From Vibrio scophthalmi LMG 19158 (lineage in GTDB: Bacteria > Pseudomonadota > Gammaproteobacteria > Enterobacterales > Vibrionaceae): DNA of 64,000 nt. Positions 6,922 to 17,584 of this stretch are shown here, one piece after another. The translations under genes were made by a program, and so were the position numbers. Each line of letters begins with the position of its first letter. The first letter of the stretch is position 1. The notes under the pieces are model-generated. The model was not told where the DNA came from. It searched no databases and worked only from the letters and a program-made list of their open reading frames with translations. The DNA lies in NCBI RefSeq assembly GCF_000222585.1, contig NZ_AFWE01000144.1, forward strand, positions 104,530 through 168,529, given 5' to 3'.

Positions 6922-8136
6922 TTACTGACTGTAAGTTGAAATGAAGCGCTCAAAACGACCGATAGCCGTTTCCAAATCTTCTACGTGTGGCAAAGTCACA
7001 ATGCGGAAGTGATCTGGTTTTGGCCAGTTAAAGCCAGTACCTTGTACCAATAGCACTTTTTCTTGAATCAAGAAATCGAGCACCATTTTTTGGTCATTGT
7101 GGATTTTGTATTTCTTAGTGTCGATTTTCGGGAACAAGTACATTGCCCCTTTTGGTTTCACACAAGAGATACCTGGGATCTGGTTAATCAACTCCCAAGC
7201 GCGGTCACGCTGCTCAAGCAGGCGACCACCCGGTAGAATCAACTCATTAATGCTTTGATAGCCACCCAGCGCCGTTTGAATAGCATGTTGCATTGGCACG
7301 TTGGCACACAGACGCATTGAAGAGAGCATCTCTAAACCGGCGATGTAACCTTGAGCAAGATGCTTAGGTCCGGTTAGGAACATCCAACCACCACGGAAAC
7401 CACAAACGCGGTACGCTTTTGATAGGCCGTTAAACGTCACAACCAAAACATCTTCAGTAAGCGTTGCCACTGAAGTATGCGTTGCGCCATCGTAAAGTAC
7501 CTTGTCGTAGATCTCATCGGCAAAAATAATCAGTTTGTGCTGGCGAGCGATTTCAATGACTTCTAGTAGGAAATCACGGCTGTAAACTGCGCCCGTTGGG
7601 TTGTTCGGGTTGATCAGTACAATACCACGTGTTTTTGGTGTGATTTTGCTCTTGATGTCGTCGAGATCTGGATACCAATCTGCTTCTTCGTCACAGATGT
7701 AATGTACCGCTTTGCCACCTGATAGCGCGACAGATGCTGTCCACAATGGATAGTCAGGTGCAGGTACGAGCATTTCATCGCCATTGTTTAATAGCGCTTG
7801 CATTGACATAACGATGAGCTCAGAGGCGCCGTTGCCGATGTAAACATCTTCAACGTCGAGTGAGCGAATGCCTTTTTTCTGATAATGCTGTACGACGGCT
7901 TTACGCGCAGAGTAGATGCCTTTTGAGTCGCAGTAACCTTGCGATGTTGGCAAGTTACGGATTACATCGACTAAAATTTCATCAGGGGCGTCAAAACCAA
8001 ATGGGGCAGGGTTACCAATGTTGAGTTTTAGTATTTTATGCCCCTCTTCCTCCATGCGCTTAGCATGTTTGAGTACTGGTCCGCGAATGTCATAGCAGAC
8101 ATTGTCGAGTTTTGACGACATCCCGATATTTTGCAT
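6922..8136 (-). CDS. alaA: Glutamate-pyruvate aminotransferase AlaA
   Basis: This 404-residue class I/II pyridoxal-phosphate aminotransferase makes alanine from pyruvate and glutamate in the cytoplasm. It matches E. coli AlaA (YfbQ) almost block for block: KLDNVCYDIRGPVLK, LNIGNPAPFGFDAPDEIL, NPNNPTGAVYS, ADEIYDKVLYDGA and the cofactor lysine in NGLSKAYRVCGFRGGWM. The length agrees with the family. The start at 8136 yields MQNIGMSSKLDN; an internal ATG five codons later is the only realistic alternative. It is transcribed on its own, divergent from menF across a 471-base gap, and ends at a strong terminator. In E. coli the orthologue responds to Lrp and alanine. I see no clear operator here. 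Confidence 0.95.
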   Translation of the reverse strand: MQNIGMSSKLDNVCYDIRGPVLKHAKRMEEEGHKILKLNIGNPAPFGFDAPDEILVDVIRNLPTSQGYCDSKGIYSARKAVVQHYQKKGIRSLDVEDVYIGNGASELIVMSMQALLNNGDEMLVPAPDYPLWTASVALSGGKAVHYICDEEADWYPDLDDIKSKITPKTRGIVLINPNNPTGAVYSRDFLLEVIEIARQHKLIIFADEIYDKVLYDGATHTSVATLTEDVLVVTFNGLSKAYRVCGFRGGWMFLTGPKHLAQGYIAGLEMLSSMRLCANVPMQHAIQTALGGYQSINELILPGGRLLEQRDRAWELINQIPGISCVKPKGAMYLFPKIDTKKYKIHNDQKMVLDFLIQEKVLLVQGTGFNWPKPDHFRIVTLPHVEDLETAIGRFERFISTYSQ

Positions 8137-8607
8137 TGTGTAAAACCTAAAAATAATTGAATTTCTTTATTAAAGTACACCAAAATAACGTTTGGTAGAA
8201 TAAAAATCTATGATTGTGGCTTTTTTTCCACTTTACACTTCAGATGCCAATCACAGGATTACGTAAAAGATGGGCCACAACCTTGATTTGGCTGCGCGCT
8301 AGAAATACATTAGCCCGCGCATTGTATGTTCACCGGTTGAATCGATTTGTGAGCTTGCAATAAGATTTGTCGCTATCCGTCGGTTTTTTATACAGACAGC
8401 ACACGTATACGTTGAATCCTCTGCATATCACAGTAATAAAAGCGTAGAATAAAGTGATAGATGCAAATCTTCGGATTGGATGAAAGTGTTTTGTTGTGCT
8501 TGTTTTCGTTACAATAGTTTGGCGTTAACTCTTAGCGATATCAAAGCACGTTATTTTCAACGCAGCGCAAGCGTAAGACCTATTGGTTCTAGTTATACGA
8601 GGTTTAT
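8137..8607. other. Divergent intergenic region between alaA and menF
   Basis: This 471-base gap must hold the promoters of alaA (leftward) and the men operon (rightward). A TACAAT hexamer at about 8510 lies roughly 100 bases before menF, but its -35 partner is weak. No small gene with a good ribosome binding site was found. No perfect CRP, FNR or ArcA site was seen by eye. Confidence 0.4.
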
Positions 8608-9915
8608 TTGTCATATTTTCAGCAAGCCATTACCGAACTGATTGAACGTGTAAAGGATGCAACGGACGAGGTGACTCGTTTGGTTCAAGTTCTGCCGACA
8701 AAGCCTGACTTTGCTTTCATCGATTGGTTGCAAGCTCAGCCTATTTTCCCCAAGTTTTATTGGCAATCTCGCGATACGCGTGAAGAAGTGGTTGCGCTTG
8801 GTCAATTGAGTACGTTTAACGACCCTGCTCCTGCATACGCTTTTCTAAAAGGTGAACAACGGATCTGGGGTGGGCGCTCATTCGACGGCCAAAGTGCTAA
8901 AAACCCGCGCTGCCCAGCGTCTTTTTTCTTTTTGCCTAAAGTCGAGCTCTGCCGTCAAGATCAGCAGTGGGTGATTGCCGCCAATATTAGTGGCTGTAAA
9001 CAACAAACGATTGAGAGTTTACTGCAATTAAGAACGGTGATTCCTAAGTTATTACCTGTTTCTGCGCACATTCAGCATATTGAGCACACCCCGACTCAAC
9101 CTCAATGGGAGAGTTTGGTTGAAAAGGTGCTCACTGGCATTGCTGATAATCAATTTAAGAAAGTGGTATTAGCTCGCGAAACGACGCTTGAGCTTGATTC
9201 CGCTATTTGCGCAGCTCAGCTACTAAAGGCAAGCGCAGAGCATAACCAACACAGTTTTCACTTTATGCTGGCTCAAAATGAACGCCATAGTTTTATTGGT
9301 TCAACGCCTGAGCGTCTGTATTCTCGTCAAGGTAAAGATCTTTATACTGAAGCACTTGCCGGAACGATTGGCCGTGGTAACAATGCCAGCCAAGATATGG
9401 AGTTGGCGAACTGGTTAACGCAAGACAGCAAAAACCTGAATGAAAACCAATATGTGGTGGATGATATTATCGATCGCCTCAAGCCTTATTCTGATTTAGT
9501 TGAAGTGGAATCGGAAGCGCGTTTAGTTCGCTTACGTAAAGTGCAGCATTTAAAACGCAGTATTCACGCGCATTTGAATCAGGGTGTTAATGGCGTTCAG
9601 CTATTGTCTGCTCTACAACCAACCGCCGCGGTTGCGGGCTTGCCACGCAAAGAGTCGATGGATTTTATTCAGCAACACGAGCCTTTTGCACGTAGCTGGT
9701 ACGCCGGTTCTATGGGCTTTATTAGCCAACAACGTGCGGAATTTTGTGTAGCGATACGCAGTGCTCAGATCGTTGATGAAGTGATTCAACTTTATGCTGG
9801 CGCGGGGATTGTTCCCGGTTCTATTGCAGAGCATGAATGGCAGGAGTTGGACAAGAAAATGTCGACTCTGCTGTCACTGATTTCCGATCATCCTCCTTTA
9901 GGTGTTGCGTCATGA
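8608..9915 (+). CDS. menF: Isochorismate synthase MenF
   Basis: This 435-residue chorismate-utilising enzyme converts chorismate to isochorismate, the first committed step of menaquinone synthesis. The C-terminal catalytic half contains KVVLARE, FIGSTPERL, EALAGTIGRG, ENQYVVDDI and the terminal AEFCVAIRSA with YAGAGIVPGS, all in the order expected for MenF/EntC/PabB. The start is a TTG at 8608 with CGAGG five bases upstream; no ATG in the right place gives a full N-terminus. The last bases overlap the menD start (ATGA). It opens a six-gene operon that makes 1,4-dihydroxy-2-naphthoyl-CoA. In vibrios menaquinone serves anaerobic respiration. Confidence 0.93.
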   Translation: MSYFQQAITELIERVKDATDEVTRLVQVLPTKPDFAFIDWLQAQPIFPKFYWQSRDTREEVVALGQLSTFNDPAPAYAFLKGEQRIWGGRSFDGQSAKNPRCPASFFFLPKVELCRQDQQWVIAANISGCKQQTIESLLQLRTVIPKLLPVSAHIQHIEHTPTQPQWESLVEKVLTGIADNQFKKVVLARETTLELDSAICAAQLLKASAEHNQHSFHFMLAQNERHSFIGSTPERLYSRQGKDLYTEALAGTIGRGNNASQDMELANWLTQDSKNLNENQYVVDDIIDRLKPYSDLVEVESEARLVRLRKVQHLKRSIHAHLNQGVNGVQLLSALQPTAAVAGLPRKESMDFIQQHEPFARSWYAGSMGFISQQRAEFCVAIRSAQIVDEVIQLYAGAGIVPGSIAEHEWQELDKKMSTLLSLISDHPPLGVAS

Positions 9916-11651
9916 ACAGAATTGCCAATCGTGACCAAGCGGTGATGAACCGTATTTGGTGTCAGGTGTTATTGGAAGAATTGACCCGTTTTGAGGTTGA
10001 ACACATCTGTGTCGCACCAGGTTCTCGTTCTACGCCGCTAACGCTTGAAGCCGATGAAAACCCGAATTTAACCCTGCACACACATTATGATGAACGTGGG
10101 CTTGGTTTTTTGGCTTTAGGTCTTGCCAAAGCGAGCCATAAGCCCGTTGCTATTGTTGTAACATCCGGCACCGCGGTGGCTAATTTATTGCCTGCGATAG
10201 CTGAAGCAAAACTGACGGGTGAAAAGCTGGTGGTGCTCACTGCAGACCGCCCGGTAGAGCTTGTCGCTTGTGGTGCCAATCAAGCGATCGTGCAACAAGG
10301 TATTTTTTCTAGCCATGTGACTGCGGCTCTCAACCTTCCTAGTCCAAATGAGCAAGTTTCACTGCGTTGGTTGTTAACCTCGATTGATGATGTCATGTAT
10401 CGTCAAGATCGTGATGGTAGTGCAGTGCATATTAATTGTGCTTTCCCTGAGCCGCTTTATTCCAAGCAACCAAAGTCGATCTATCAGAGTTATCTCGATG
10501 ATGTTGCCTTATGGCAGCAAAGCAATCAACGCTATAGCCAACAGTTATCTGGTGCTGGAGCACACTTTGATTGTCAAACATGGCGTGGGCGCAAAGGCTT
10601 GATCGTGGTTGGCAGTGTATCGCAAGCAGAAGCGAAATTAGCGCACACCCTCGCCCAGCGTTTAGGTTGGCCTATTTTATGCGATGTCCAATCGGGTACG
10701 AGCAGTGCGTGGGCGCATTTTGATATTTGGTTGCAAAGCGAAGCAGGCCAAAAGGCGCTGAGTGAAGCTGAATTGGTTTTACAAGTTGGTTCGCGCGTTA
10801 TATCTAAGCGTTTGAATCACTGGCTATCGCAAACTCAATTGGGTACTGATGCCTTAACTAAAGCGCCATTTGAGTATCACTATCTCAGCCCAAGTATTGA
10901 TCGTAATAACCAAGATCATTTGATGCAGATTCATCATCATGCTGATACCTCCACTTGGTTAACGCATGCTATTAAACAGTTTGAAGCGGATGAACCGCTT
11001 TGTGATTGGGCGAATGAGCTGAGCCAGTTTAGCGGTGCCGTGAATCGTGCCGCTAAGTGGCATGTTGAAGCATCGGTGGAACTGAACGAAGTTGCGTTAG
11101 CGACCACGTTAAACCAACTGCCTTCTGTGGTGAATATCTTCTTAGGCAACAGCTTATTTGTGCGTTTAGTTGATATGTTTGGCGAAGTGGCTCATGAAGT
11201 CTACTCTAACCGTGGAGCATCGGGCATTGATGGTCTAGTAGCGACGGCCGCAGGGACGGCGAGAGCCACCAATCAGCCAACTGTGCTCTACATTGGTGAT
11301 ACATCGTTGTTGTATGATCTCAATTCATTGGCGCTGTTTACCCATCAACAAACTCCATGTGTGATTGTGGTGACTAATAACGATGGCGGGGCTATTTTTG
11401 GTTTGCTACCGGTTCCTGAACAGCAAAAGCAGCAACTTTATCAAATGCCTCATGGTTATGATTTTTCTGCCGCAGCCGCTCAATTTAAACTGGCTTACTA
11501 TCAAGCTGACCAACAGGAAGCCTACCAAGCTAAGCTAGAGCAGCATCTGACGTCAGGGCAAGGCTGTTTACTTATTGAAGTGACAACGCCACCAGAGCAA
11601 GCTTCAGCGCACATCAAAGAGGTTGTTAACCGCTTCCATGCTAGCTTATAG
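9912..11651 (+). CDS. menD: 2-succinyl-5-enolpyruvyl-6-hydroxy-3-cyclohexene-1-carboxylate synthase MenD
   Basis: This 579-residue thiamine-diphosphate enzyme condenses isochorismate with 2-oxoglutarate and releases CO2 (SEPHCHC synthase). The N-terminal domain has [13 protein letters not shown] and [13 protein letters not shown], with the glutamate that activates the cofactor. [16 protein letters not shown] follows. The C-terminal cofactor domain has [12 protein letters not shown] and [12 protein letters not shown], which bind Mg and diphosphate. I use the ATG at 9912, overlapping the menF stop. A frame open back to 9837 only reads through menF coding sequence. It also overlaps menH by 14 bases at its 3' end, so menF, menD and menH are probably translationally coupled. 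Confidence 0.95.
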   Translation: MNRIANRDQAVMNRIWCQVLLEELTRFEVEHICVAPGSRSTPLTLEADENPNLTLHTHYDERGLGFLALGLAKASHKPVAIVVTSGTAVANLLPAIAEAKLTGEKLVVLTADRPVELVACGANQAIVQQGIFSSHVTAALNLPSPNEQVSLRWLLTSIDDVMYRQDRDGSAVHINCAFPEPLYSKQPKSIYQSYLDDVALWQQSNQRYSQQLSGAGAHFDCQTWRGRKGLIVVGSVSQAEAKLAHTLAQRLGWPILCDVQSGTSSAWAHFDIWLQSEAGQKALSEAELVLQVGSRVISKRLNHWLSQTQLGTDALTKAPFEYHYLSPSIDRNNQDHLMQIHHHADTSTWLTHAIKQFEADEPLCDWANELSQFSGAVNRAAKWHVEASVELNEVALATTLNQLPSVVNIFLGNSLFVRLVDMFGEVAHEVYSNRGASGIDGLVATAAGTARATNQPTVLYIGDTSLLYDLNSLALFTHQQTPCVIVVTNNDGGAIFGLLPVPEQQKQQLYQMPHGYDFSAAAAQFKLAYYQADQQEAYQAKLEQHLTSGQGCLLIEVTTPPEQASAHIKEVVNRFHASL

Positions 11652-12429
11652 CCACCGAGAGTCAGGCTCAGCGAATGCAGAAATGCCAGTATTGGTATTT
11701 CTGCATGGCTTGCTGGGCAGCGGTGAAGATTGGCAAGCGTGTATTGAAGCTCTGAGTGACTACTCGACGGTGACGCTTGATTTACCCGGCCATGGACGCA
11801 GTATCGCCATTAGCACCGATGGCTTTGATGATACCTGCCAACAAATTACCCTTACGCTTCAATCTATTCTTCCTCCCCAACAAAAATTGATATTGGTCGG
11901 CTACTCTTTAGGCGGTCGAATTGCGATGCATGGCATTGCCAATCATCGCTTTGATCGACTAAACCTTAGTATGGCCTTCATTGAAGGTGGCAATTTTGGC
12001 CTTGCCAGTGAATCTGCCCGAAAAGCGCGTTGGCAACATGATCAGGGTTGGACGATAAGGTTCAAAAGTGAGCCAATTGAGCAGGTATTGAACGATTGGT
12101 ATCAGCAAGCGGTATTTTCTTCATTAAATCATGAGCAAAGACAAACTCTGATCGCTAAGCGCAGTGCTAATCTTGGCTCTGCAATCAGTCAGATGTTACT
12201 TGCCACTTCATTGGCGAAGCAACAAGCGCTACTTGAGCCGCTCGCTCGTAGCGCAGTACTTATTCACTATATTTGCGGCGAGAAAGACAGCAAGTTCAGC
12301 CAGTTGGCCGAGCAAAGTGGCTTGTCTTTCAGTCAAGTAGCGCAAGCGGGGCACAACGTACATCACGAACAGCCGCACGCTTTTGCTAGTGTAATAAAAA
12401 ATCTAATCCAAACTCACGAGAGTGAGTGA
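11638..12429 (+). CDS. menH: 2-succinyl-6-hydroxy-2,4-cyclohexadiene-1-carboxylate synthase MenH
   Basis: This 263-residue alpha/beta-hydrolase-fold lyase removes pyruvate from SEPHCHC to give SHCHC. The fold markers are [12 protein letters not shown] (oxyanion loop), DLPGHGRS and the nucleophile elbow VGYSLGGR with its serine. The other triad members are visible as the aspartate in CGEKDSKF and the histidine in AGHNVHHE. The ATG at 11638 lies inside the end of menD. An upstream in-frame TTG at 11623 would add five residues and sits directly on the Shine-Dalgarno, so I prefer the ATG. It is part of the men operon, with menB 21 bases downstream. Confidence 0.92.
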   Translation: MLAYSHRESGSANAEMPVLVFLHGLLGSGEDWQACIEALSDYSTVTLDLPGHGRSIAISTDGFDDTCQQITLTLQSILPPQQKLILVGYSLGGRIAMHGIANHRFDRLNLSMAFIEGGNFGLASESARKARWQHDQGWTIRFKSEPIEQVLNDWYQQAVFSSLNHEQRQTLIAKRSANLGSAISQMLLATSLAKQQALLEPLARSAVLIHYICGEKDSKFSQLAEQSGLSFSQVAQAGHNVHHEQPHAFASVIKNLIQTHESE

Positions 12430-12450
12430 TAAACAAAAGTAGGAATCACC

Positions 12451-13317
12451 ATGGCTAAAACAGTAGGTATTTCAGAAGAAGAACTATACGCACCGGTAAA
12501 CTGGAATGACTGCAGCGGTGAATATGAAGATATTCAATACCATAAGTCAGAAGATGGCATCGCGAAGATCACCATTGCTCGTCCACAAGTTCACAATGCG
12601 TTTCGTCCTAATACTGTAAAAGAGATGATCAATGCACTCGCAGACGCGCGTTACGACGAAAGTGTTGGTGTGATTATTTTGACTGGTCTTGGTGAAAAAG
12701 CTTTCTGTTCTGGCGGTGACCAAAAAATCCGTGGCGATTACGGCGGTTACCGAGATGACAGCGGTACACATCACCTAAACGTATTGGACTTCCAACGTCA
12801 AATTCGTACTTGTCCAAAACCAGTGATCGCAGCGGTTGCGGGTTGGGCAGTCGGTGGCGGTCATGTTCTCCATATGATGTGTGATTTAACCATCGCTGCG
12901 GAAAACGCACAATTTGGTCAAACAGGTCCTAAAGTGGGCTCATTTGATGGTGGTTGGGGCGCATCTTATATGGCTCGCATCGTCGGCCAGAAGAAAGCTC
13001 GCGAAATCTGGTTCCTATGTCGTTTCTACGATGCACAAGAAGCATTGGATATGGGCTTAGTGAACACGGTAGTACCGGTTGAAGATCTTGAGAAAGAAGC
13101 GGTTCGTTGGTCTCGTGAAACTCTACAACACAGCCCAATGGCTCTGCGTTGCTTGAAAGCTGCATTAAACGCAGACTGTGATGGTCAAGCGGGCCTACAA
13201 GAGCTTGCGGGTAACGCAACGATGATGTTCTACATGACTGAAGAAGGTCAGGAAGGTCGCAATGCGTTCAACGAGAAGCGCCGTCCAGACTTCAACAAGT
13301 TTCCGCGCAACCCATAA
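12451..13317 (+). CDS. menB: 1,4-dihydroxy-2-naphthoyl-CoA synthase MenB
   Basis: This 288-residue crotonase-superfamily enzyme closes the second ring of the naphthoquinone by converting o-succinylbenzoyl-CoA to 1,4-dihydroxy-2-naphthoyl-CoA. The family landmarks are [36 protein letters not shown] (CoA/oxyanion pocket), [19 protein letters not shown] with the catalytic aspartate, and the C-terminal NEKRRPDF tail. The length is exactly typical. It has its own Shine-Dalgarno (GTAGGAA) 21 bases after menH. A 173-base gap with no terminator separates it from menC. Codon choice is cleaner than in neighbouring men genes, which suggests higher expression. Confidence 0.97.
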   Translation: MAKTVGISEEELYAPVNWNDCSGEYEDIQYHKSEDGIAKITIARPQVHNAFRPNTVKEMINALADARYDESVGVIILTGLGEKAFCSGGDQKIRGDYGGYRDDSGTHHLNVLDFQRQIRTCPKPVIAAVAGWAVGGGHVLHMMCDLTIAAENAQFGQTGPKVGSFDGGWGASYMARIVGQKKAREIWFLCRFYDAQEALDMGLVNTVVPVEDLEKEAVRWSRETLQHSPMALRCLKAALNADCDGQAGLQELAGNATMMFYMTEEGQEGRNAFNEKRRPDFNKFPRNP

Positions 13318-13490
13318 TCTAGTGTTGTCTTGGCTGTCATTGTTGCGATAGCGGCGTCACAAGTGCGCATTTATATTGATAAGTTGCGCGCTTGTTCCTC
13401 GTTCTTCCGACAATGGCCTACAAGCCAACTCTACATTCAACGTGGTTACAATCGGCTAGTTATAAAAATAATAAACAAGGGAATATGGGT

Positions 13491-14480
13491 ATGAGATCAG
13501 CCAAACTGTATCGCTACGCTTTGCCAATGGACAGTGGGGTGATTTTGCGTGAACGTCGACTGACTGAGCGTGAAGGTTTTGTTATCGAACTTGCTGAAGA
13601 TGGACGTATCGGTCGTGGTGAAGTGGCACCTCTACCGGGCTTTAGCTGTGAAACGATGGAAGAGGTTTACACTCAACTTATCGAGCAGTTAAATGGTTGG
13701 AAAAATGGTGAGCCTGCGCTTGATGAAAGCGAACTGTACCCTTCAGTGGCATTTGGTCTCTCTATGGCACAACTAGAGCTAGAGGGTGGTTTACCGAGCG
13801 AAGGTATGTATCGTTCTGCGCCATTGTGCAGCGGCGATCCTGATGAGCTATTGCCAAAACTAAACGCAATGGAAGGTAAAAAGGTCGCTAAGATCAAAGT
13901 GGGTCTTTACGAACCGATTCGTGATGGCATGCTGGTGAACCTCTTCTTAGAATCCATCCCAGATTTGAATCTACGTCTAGATGCCAATCGAGCATGGACC
14001 AAAGAGAAGGCACTCAAGTTTGCTAGCTATGTGACACCTTCTTATCGACAACGCATTGAATTTATTGAAGAACCGTGCCAAGTGCCAGGTGACAGTTTCT
14101 CTTTTGCTATTGATACGGGGATTGCTTTAGCGTGGGATGAGACGCTGCAACATGCAGTGCGTAAACCTGAATTTAAGCTGACGGATTTCACTGGTGTAAA
14201 AACTATCGTGATAAAGCCAACCTTAATTGGTTCTGTACAAACTTGTATTGGGCTCATTGCGGCGGCGAAACTCCTAGGCATCAAAACGGTGATCAGCTCA
14301 AGTATTGAAACGAGTTTAGGTTTAACTCAGTTAGCGCGCTTTGCCAAGTGGCAGTTACCTGACGAAGTACCCGGTTTAGATACTATCGGTTTATACGCTG
14401 AACAGTTGGAAGTACCATGGCCTGAGAGCCCACTACCACTGAAAAAGCTATCCGATCAGGCTTTGATTTGGCAGGCATAA
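13491..14480 (+). CDS. menC: o-Succinylbenzoate synthase MenC
   Basis: This 329-residue enolase-superfamily enzyme dehydrates SHCHC to o-succinylbenzoate. The catalytic residues are in place: the lysine pair in KVAKIKVG, metal ligands in RLDANRAW, FIEEP and AWDE, and the second general lysine in VIKPT. SSSIETSLGLTQLARFA is a MenC hallmark. I start at the ATG at 13491 (MRSAKLYRYALPMDSG), which has AAGGG nine bases upstream and matches the E. coli start. The ATG two codons earlier is too close to that site, and the frame open from 13392 gives an unrelated extension. Its stop overlaps the menE start (TAATG). Confidence 0.95.
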   Translation: MRSAKLYRYALPMDSGVILRERRLTEREGFVIELAEDGRIGRGEVAPLPGFSCETMEEVYTQLIEQLNGWKNGEPALDESELYPSVAFGLSMAQLELEGGLPSEGMYRSAPLCSGDPDELLPKLNAMEGKKVAKIKVGLYEPIRDGMLVNLFLESIPDLNLRLDANRAWTKEKALKFASYVTPSYRQRIEFIEEPCQVPGDSFSFAIDTGIALAWDETLQHAVRKPEFKLTDFTGVKTIVIKPTLIGSVQTCIGLIAAAKLLGIKTVISSSIETSLGLTQLARFAKWQLPDEVPGLDTIGLYAEQLEVPWPESPLPLKKLSDQALIWQA

Positions 14481-15889
14481 TGCACGATTCACCTTTAAAA
14501 TACTGGGCTCTTATGAGCCCAGATTGTTTAGCGCTGATGACTCCCCAGCGTTGTTATACTTGGTCTGAATTAGAACAAGTGGTCTCCCTTTATGTTAAAG
14601 CGTTAGTTGATCAACAAGTCACCCAAGGCAGTGTCGTGACTTGCGTGGGGAAAAACAGCCCAGAGATGCTGCTGATCTATCTAGCTTGCGCTGAGCTTGG
14701 AGCGATTTGTGCGCTCACCATGCCACAACCTCAGTTGGCTCTTGATGGCAAGTTGGGTACGCTCTATTCGTCGAGCCAATCAGCCAAAGTTTGGCGGCAT
14801 GACGCCAGTGATGGGATCGATGACTCGTTACTGAAGGCGACTCAAATCGCAGTCCCTCAAATAGAAACGGTGCAATCATGTTCTCAAGCAGAGATAACCA
14901 GTCGCTACCATACTGACTCACTTGCCTCGATCATCTTTACCTCCGGCTCAATGGGTAAACCCAAAGCTGTAGTCCACACTCATGCTCAGCATTTCGCCTC
15001 CGCTAAAGGATTGCTGCTAAAGTTCCACTTTAAGCCTTCAGACTGCTGGTTACTCAGCCTACCTATGTATCACGTTTCTGGTTTGGCCATTGTCTATCGT
15101 TGGTTGGCTGCGGGGGCACAATTGAAAGTGGGTGGTGGTGACCTGTTGCAAGATATTCAAGGTGTGACGCACGCCTCTCTCGTTGCTACTCAATTAGATC
15201 GATTACTGAATTCAGCCACGTCGCTTGATTTAAGCCATGTATTGTTAGGTGGTAGCCATGTGCCATTGACGTTAAGTCAGCAAGCGGCTGAGCAAGGGAT
15301 TGAAACTTGGCTCGGTTACGGCATGACGGAAGCGGCCTCCACCGTGACCGCAAAGCAAATTGATGCGACCTACAGTGCTGGAACGGTATTGCCTAATCGT
15401 CGTTTAGAATTAAGAGACGGGCGAATTTACATTGGTGGTGAAACGCTGGCCAGTGGTTACTTTGAACAAGGTGTTGTAACCCCAATAGTGGATGCACAGG
15501 GCTGGTTTGACAGCAAAGATCTCGGCGAGCAACTTGCTAATGGCGAACTGGTGATCAAAGGACGGGCAGACAATCAATTCATCTCTGGTGGAGAGAACGT
15601 TCACTGCGAGGAAATTGAAGCGGTACTTAATCAGATGGAGGCGATCACGCAGTCAATTGTCGTGCCTGTTGCCGATGAAGAATTTGGTCAACGGCCAGTC
15701 GCCGTATTGCAAACTGATGGGCTTCCAGAGCAAAAGCGCATTGAACAGCACCTTGAGCAAAAGCTGGTGAAATTTAAATGGCCAGTCGCGTACTTTCTGC
15801 TGCCCGAGTCTCTATTAGGTAGCGGGATTAAAGTGTCGCGTAAGCAAGTTAAAGATTGGCTTGCCACTCAGCTAAAAGGCAGTCGCTAA
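14480..15889 (+). CDS. menE: o-Succinylbenzoate-CoA ligase MenE
   Basis: This 469-residue acyl-adenylating enzyme activates o-succinylbenzoate with ATP and CoA, supplying the substrate of MenB. The ANL superfamily motifs are present in order: the P-loop FTSGSMGKPKAVVHTH, LGYGMTEAAST, DSKDLGE, KGRADNQFISGGENV, and the C-terminal catalytic lysine region GIKVSRKQVKDW. The ATG at 14480 shares a base with the menC stop codon, which indicates coupling. It is the last gene of the men operon, with a terminator about 170 bases downstream. menA and menG/ubiE are not in this window, as is usual. Confidence 0.95.
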   Translation: MHDSPLKYWALMSPDCLALMTPQRCYTWSELEQVVSLYVKALVDQQVTQGSVVTCVGKNSPEMLLIYLACAELGAICALTMPQPQLALDGKLGTLYSSSQSAKVWRHDASDGIDDSLLKATQIAVPQIETVQSCSQAEITSRYHTDSLASIIFTSGSMGKPKAVVHTHAQHFASAKGLLLKFHFKPSDCWLLSLPMYHVSGLAIVYRWLAAGAQLKVGGGDLLQDIQGVTHASLVATQLDRLLNSATSLDLSHVLLGGSHVPLTLSQQAAEQGIETWLGYGMTEAASTVTAKQIDATYSAGTVLPNRRLELRDGRIYIGGETLASGYFEQGVVTPIVDAQGWFDSKDLGEQLANGELVIKGRADNQFISGGENVHCEEIEAVLNQMEAITQSIVVPVADEEFGQRPVAVLQTDGLPEQKRIEQHLEQKLVKFKWPVAYFLLPESLLGSGIKVSRKQVKDWLATQLKGSR

Positions 15890-16055
15890 TTTCAATCTCT
15901 GTGGTTAATCGGTAACGCTTGCTAAATAACCCAATATGCAATGGCTGATCATATAACCTTTCTTCTTGCTATATGCCCCGGAAAAATGTTGAGACAAACA
16001 TTGCGACGAAAAAAAGTGCAGATGCGGTGACTAATCGCTCTGCACTTAGGGGGGC

Positions 16056-16082
16056 GTGATGATGGTGAGTCATCACTTTTTT
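16056..16082 (+). terminator. Terminator of the men operon
   Basis: GTGATGA (16056-16062) and TCATCAC (16070-16076) form a 7-bp stem with a 7-base loop, followed by six T residues. It closes the menF-menE transcription unit just before the convergent PTS gene. Confidence 0.75.
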
Positions 16083-16084
16083 CT

Positions 16085-17551
16085 TTAACTGGCGAGCACC
16101 TTCTTCATTTGCTCAGCCACTTTATCCACCTTGCCTAGACCAACGATAACCTGCAAACCGCCTTTGCCAATCGGCACCACACCCATAGCGCCTAGTTGGG
16201 TTAGTTTCGCGCTGTCTGCTTTGGCTGAATCTTTAACGCTCAAGCGTAAACGGGTTATACAGTTATCGACTTCAAGAATATTGTCTGCGCCGCCAACAGC
16301 TTCGATATAGTCATAAGCCAGGCCATTGAGTGATTCAGGTGTCGCGTCTTTTTTCTCCGCTTCCATCTCTTCACCACGCCCTGGCGTTTTGAGGTTGAAC
16401 TTGATAATTGCGAAGCGGAAGACCGCATAGTAAAGCGCAAAGAAGACAATGCCTTGTGCAATCAACATGTACCATTTCACCGCCAATGGGTTTTGGCTTG
16501 ATAGGACTAAGTCAACAAATCCTGCCGAGAAGCCAAAGCCTGCCATCCATTCCATGCTTGCTGCGATGTAAAGAGAAAGGCCTGTTAGTACTGCGTGCAA
16601 TAGGAACAGCAGTGGTGCTAAGAACATGAAGCTGAACTCAAGTGGCTCTGTGATGCCAGTGAAGAATGAAGCCATCGCGGCTGCCAACATAATAGCAAAC
16701 ACTTGATTCTTGTTTTTCGCATCTGAGCAGTGGTACATCGCCAATGCCGCACCCGGTAAACCAAACATCATGATTGGGAAGAAACCGGCTTGGTACATGC
16801 CTGTTTTACCCGGAATACCGGTACCGTTGGCAATAGACTGTGCGCCACCAAGGAAATTAGGAATATCATTGATACCCACCACATCAAACCAGAACACAGG
16901 GTATAGAGCATGGTGCATACCAACGGCTAAAAATAGGCGGTTAAAGAAACCAAATAGACCCGCGCCAATGGCGCCCATACTTTCCAGTTTGATGCCGAGT
17001 AGGATCAGAGCATCGTATACTGCAGGCCAAACGTAAAGCAGCGCAAACGATAAGAACATGCCAGCAATTGAGGTAAGAATTGGCACTAAGCGCTTACCAC
17101 TAAAGAACGCCAACGCTTGTGGTAGTTCAACAGTTGAGTAGCGGTTGTAAATTTCAGCCGAGATAATACCGACGATAATGCCGATAAATTGGTTACTGAT
17201 CTTACCAAAAGCGGCTGGCACCTCACTTAACTCCACGTTAATCAACTGCGCTACCGAACCGGGCGCAAGTAGCGTGGTGACAACGAGAAACATCACAAAG
17301 CCTGACAACGCCGCAGAGCCATTTTTATCGCGGCTCAAACCAAAAGCGACCCCGACGGCAAACAAGACCGCCATGTTATCGATGATGGCGCTGCCTGATT
17401 TGATCAAAAATGCCGCGAGAATGCTCTCTGAACCCCAACCGACGGGATCGAGCCAGTAGCCAACCCCCATAAGGATCGCAGCGGCAGGTAAGGTTGCCAC
17501 TGGAACCATCAGTGCTTTACCGACTTTTTGCATATATCCGAGTATATTCAT
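16085..17551 (-). CDS. PTS permease, IIC-IIB fusion of the glucose/N-acetylglucosamine family
   Basis: This 488-residue inner-membrane sugar phosphotransferase has a IIC membrane domain (about residues 1-385). The domain carries GMHHALYPVFWFDVVG, FFPIMMFGLPGAALAMYHC and GITEPLEFSFMFLAP, typical of NagE/PtsG-type permeases. A linker follows, then a IIB domain whose phosphorylated cysteine lies in VDNCITRLRL. There is no fused IIA domain, so phosphate must come from a separate IIA such as Crr. The start at 17551 has TAGGGG seven bases upstream. It is divergent from a LysR regulator. The substrate is probably N-acetylglucosamine, glucosamine or glucose, with NagE the closest from memory. The AgaR-type regulators elsewhere in the window also point to amino-sugar use, but that link is inference. 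Confidence 0.85.
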   Translation of the reverse strand: MNILGYMQKVGKALMVPVATLPAAAILMGVGYWLDPVGWGSESILAAFLIKSGSAIIDNMAVLFAVGVAFGLSRDKNGSAALSGFVMFLVVTTLLAPGSVAQLINVELSEVPAAFGKISNQFIGIIVGIISAEIYNRYSTVELPQALAFFSGKRLVPILTSIAGMFLSFALLYVWPAVYDALILLGIKLESMGAIGAGLFGFFNRLFLAVGMHHALYPVFWFDVVGINDIPNFLGGAQSIANGTGIPGKTGMYQAGFFPIMMFGLPGAALAMYHCSDAKNKNQVFAIMLAAAMASFFTGITEPLEFSFMFLAPLLFLLHAVLTGLSLYIAASMEWMAGFGFSAGFVDLVLSSQNPLAVKWYMLIAQGIVFFALYYAVFRFAIIKFNLKTPGRGEEMEAEKKDATPESLNGLAYDYIEAVGGADNILEVDNCITRLRLSVKDSAKADSAKLTQLGAMGVVPIGKGGLQVIVGLGKVDKVAEQMKKVLAS

Positions 17552-17584
17552 GTATGCCCCTAGTAATTTAGAAAGTGTTTAATA

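Noticed and set aside
13392-13490. 33-residue N-terminal extension of MenC
   Set aside because: The added residues have no counterpart in MenC, and the internal ATG has a well-spaced ribosome binding site.
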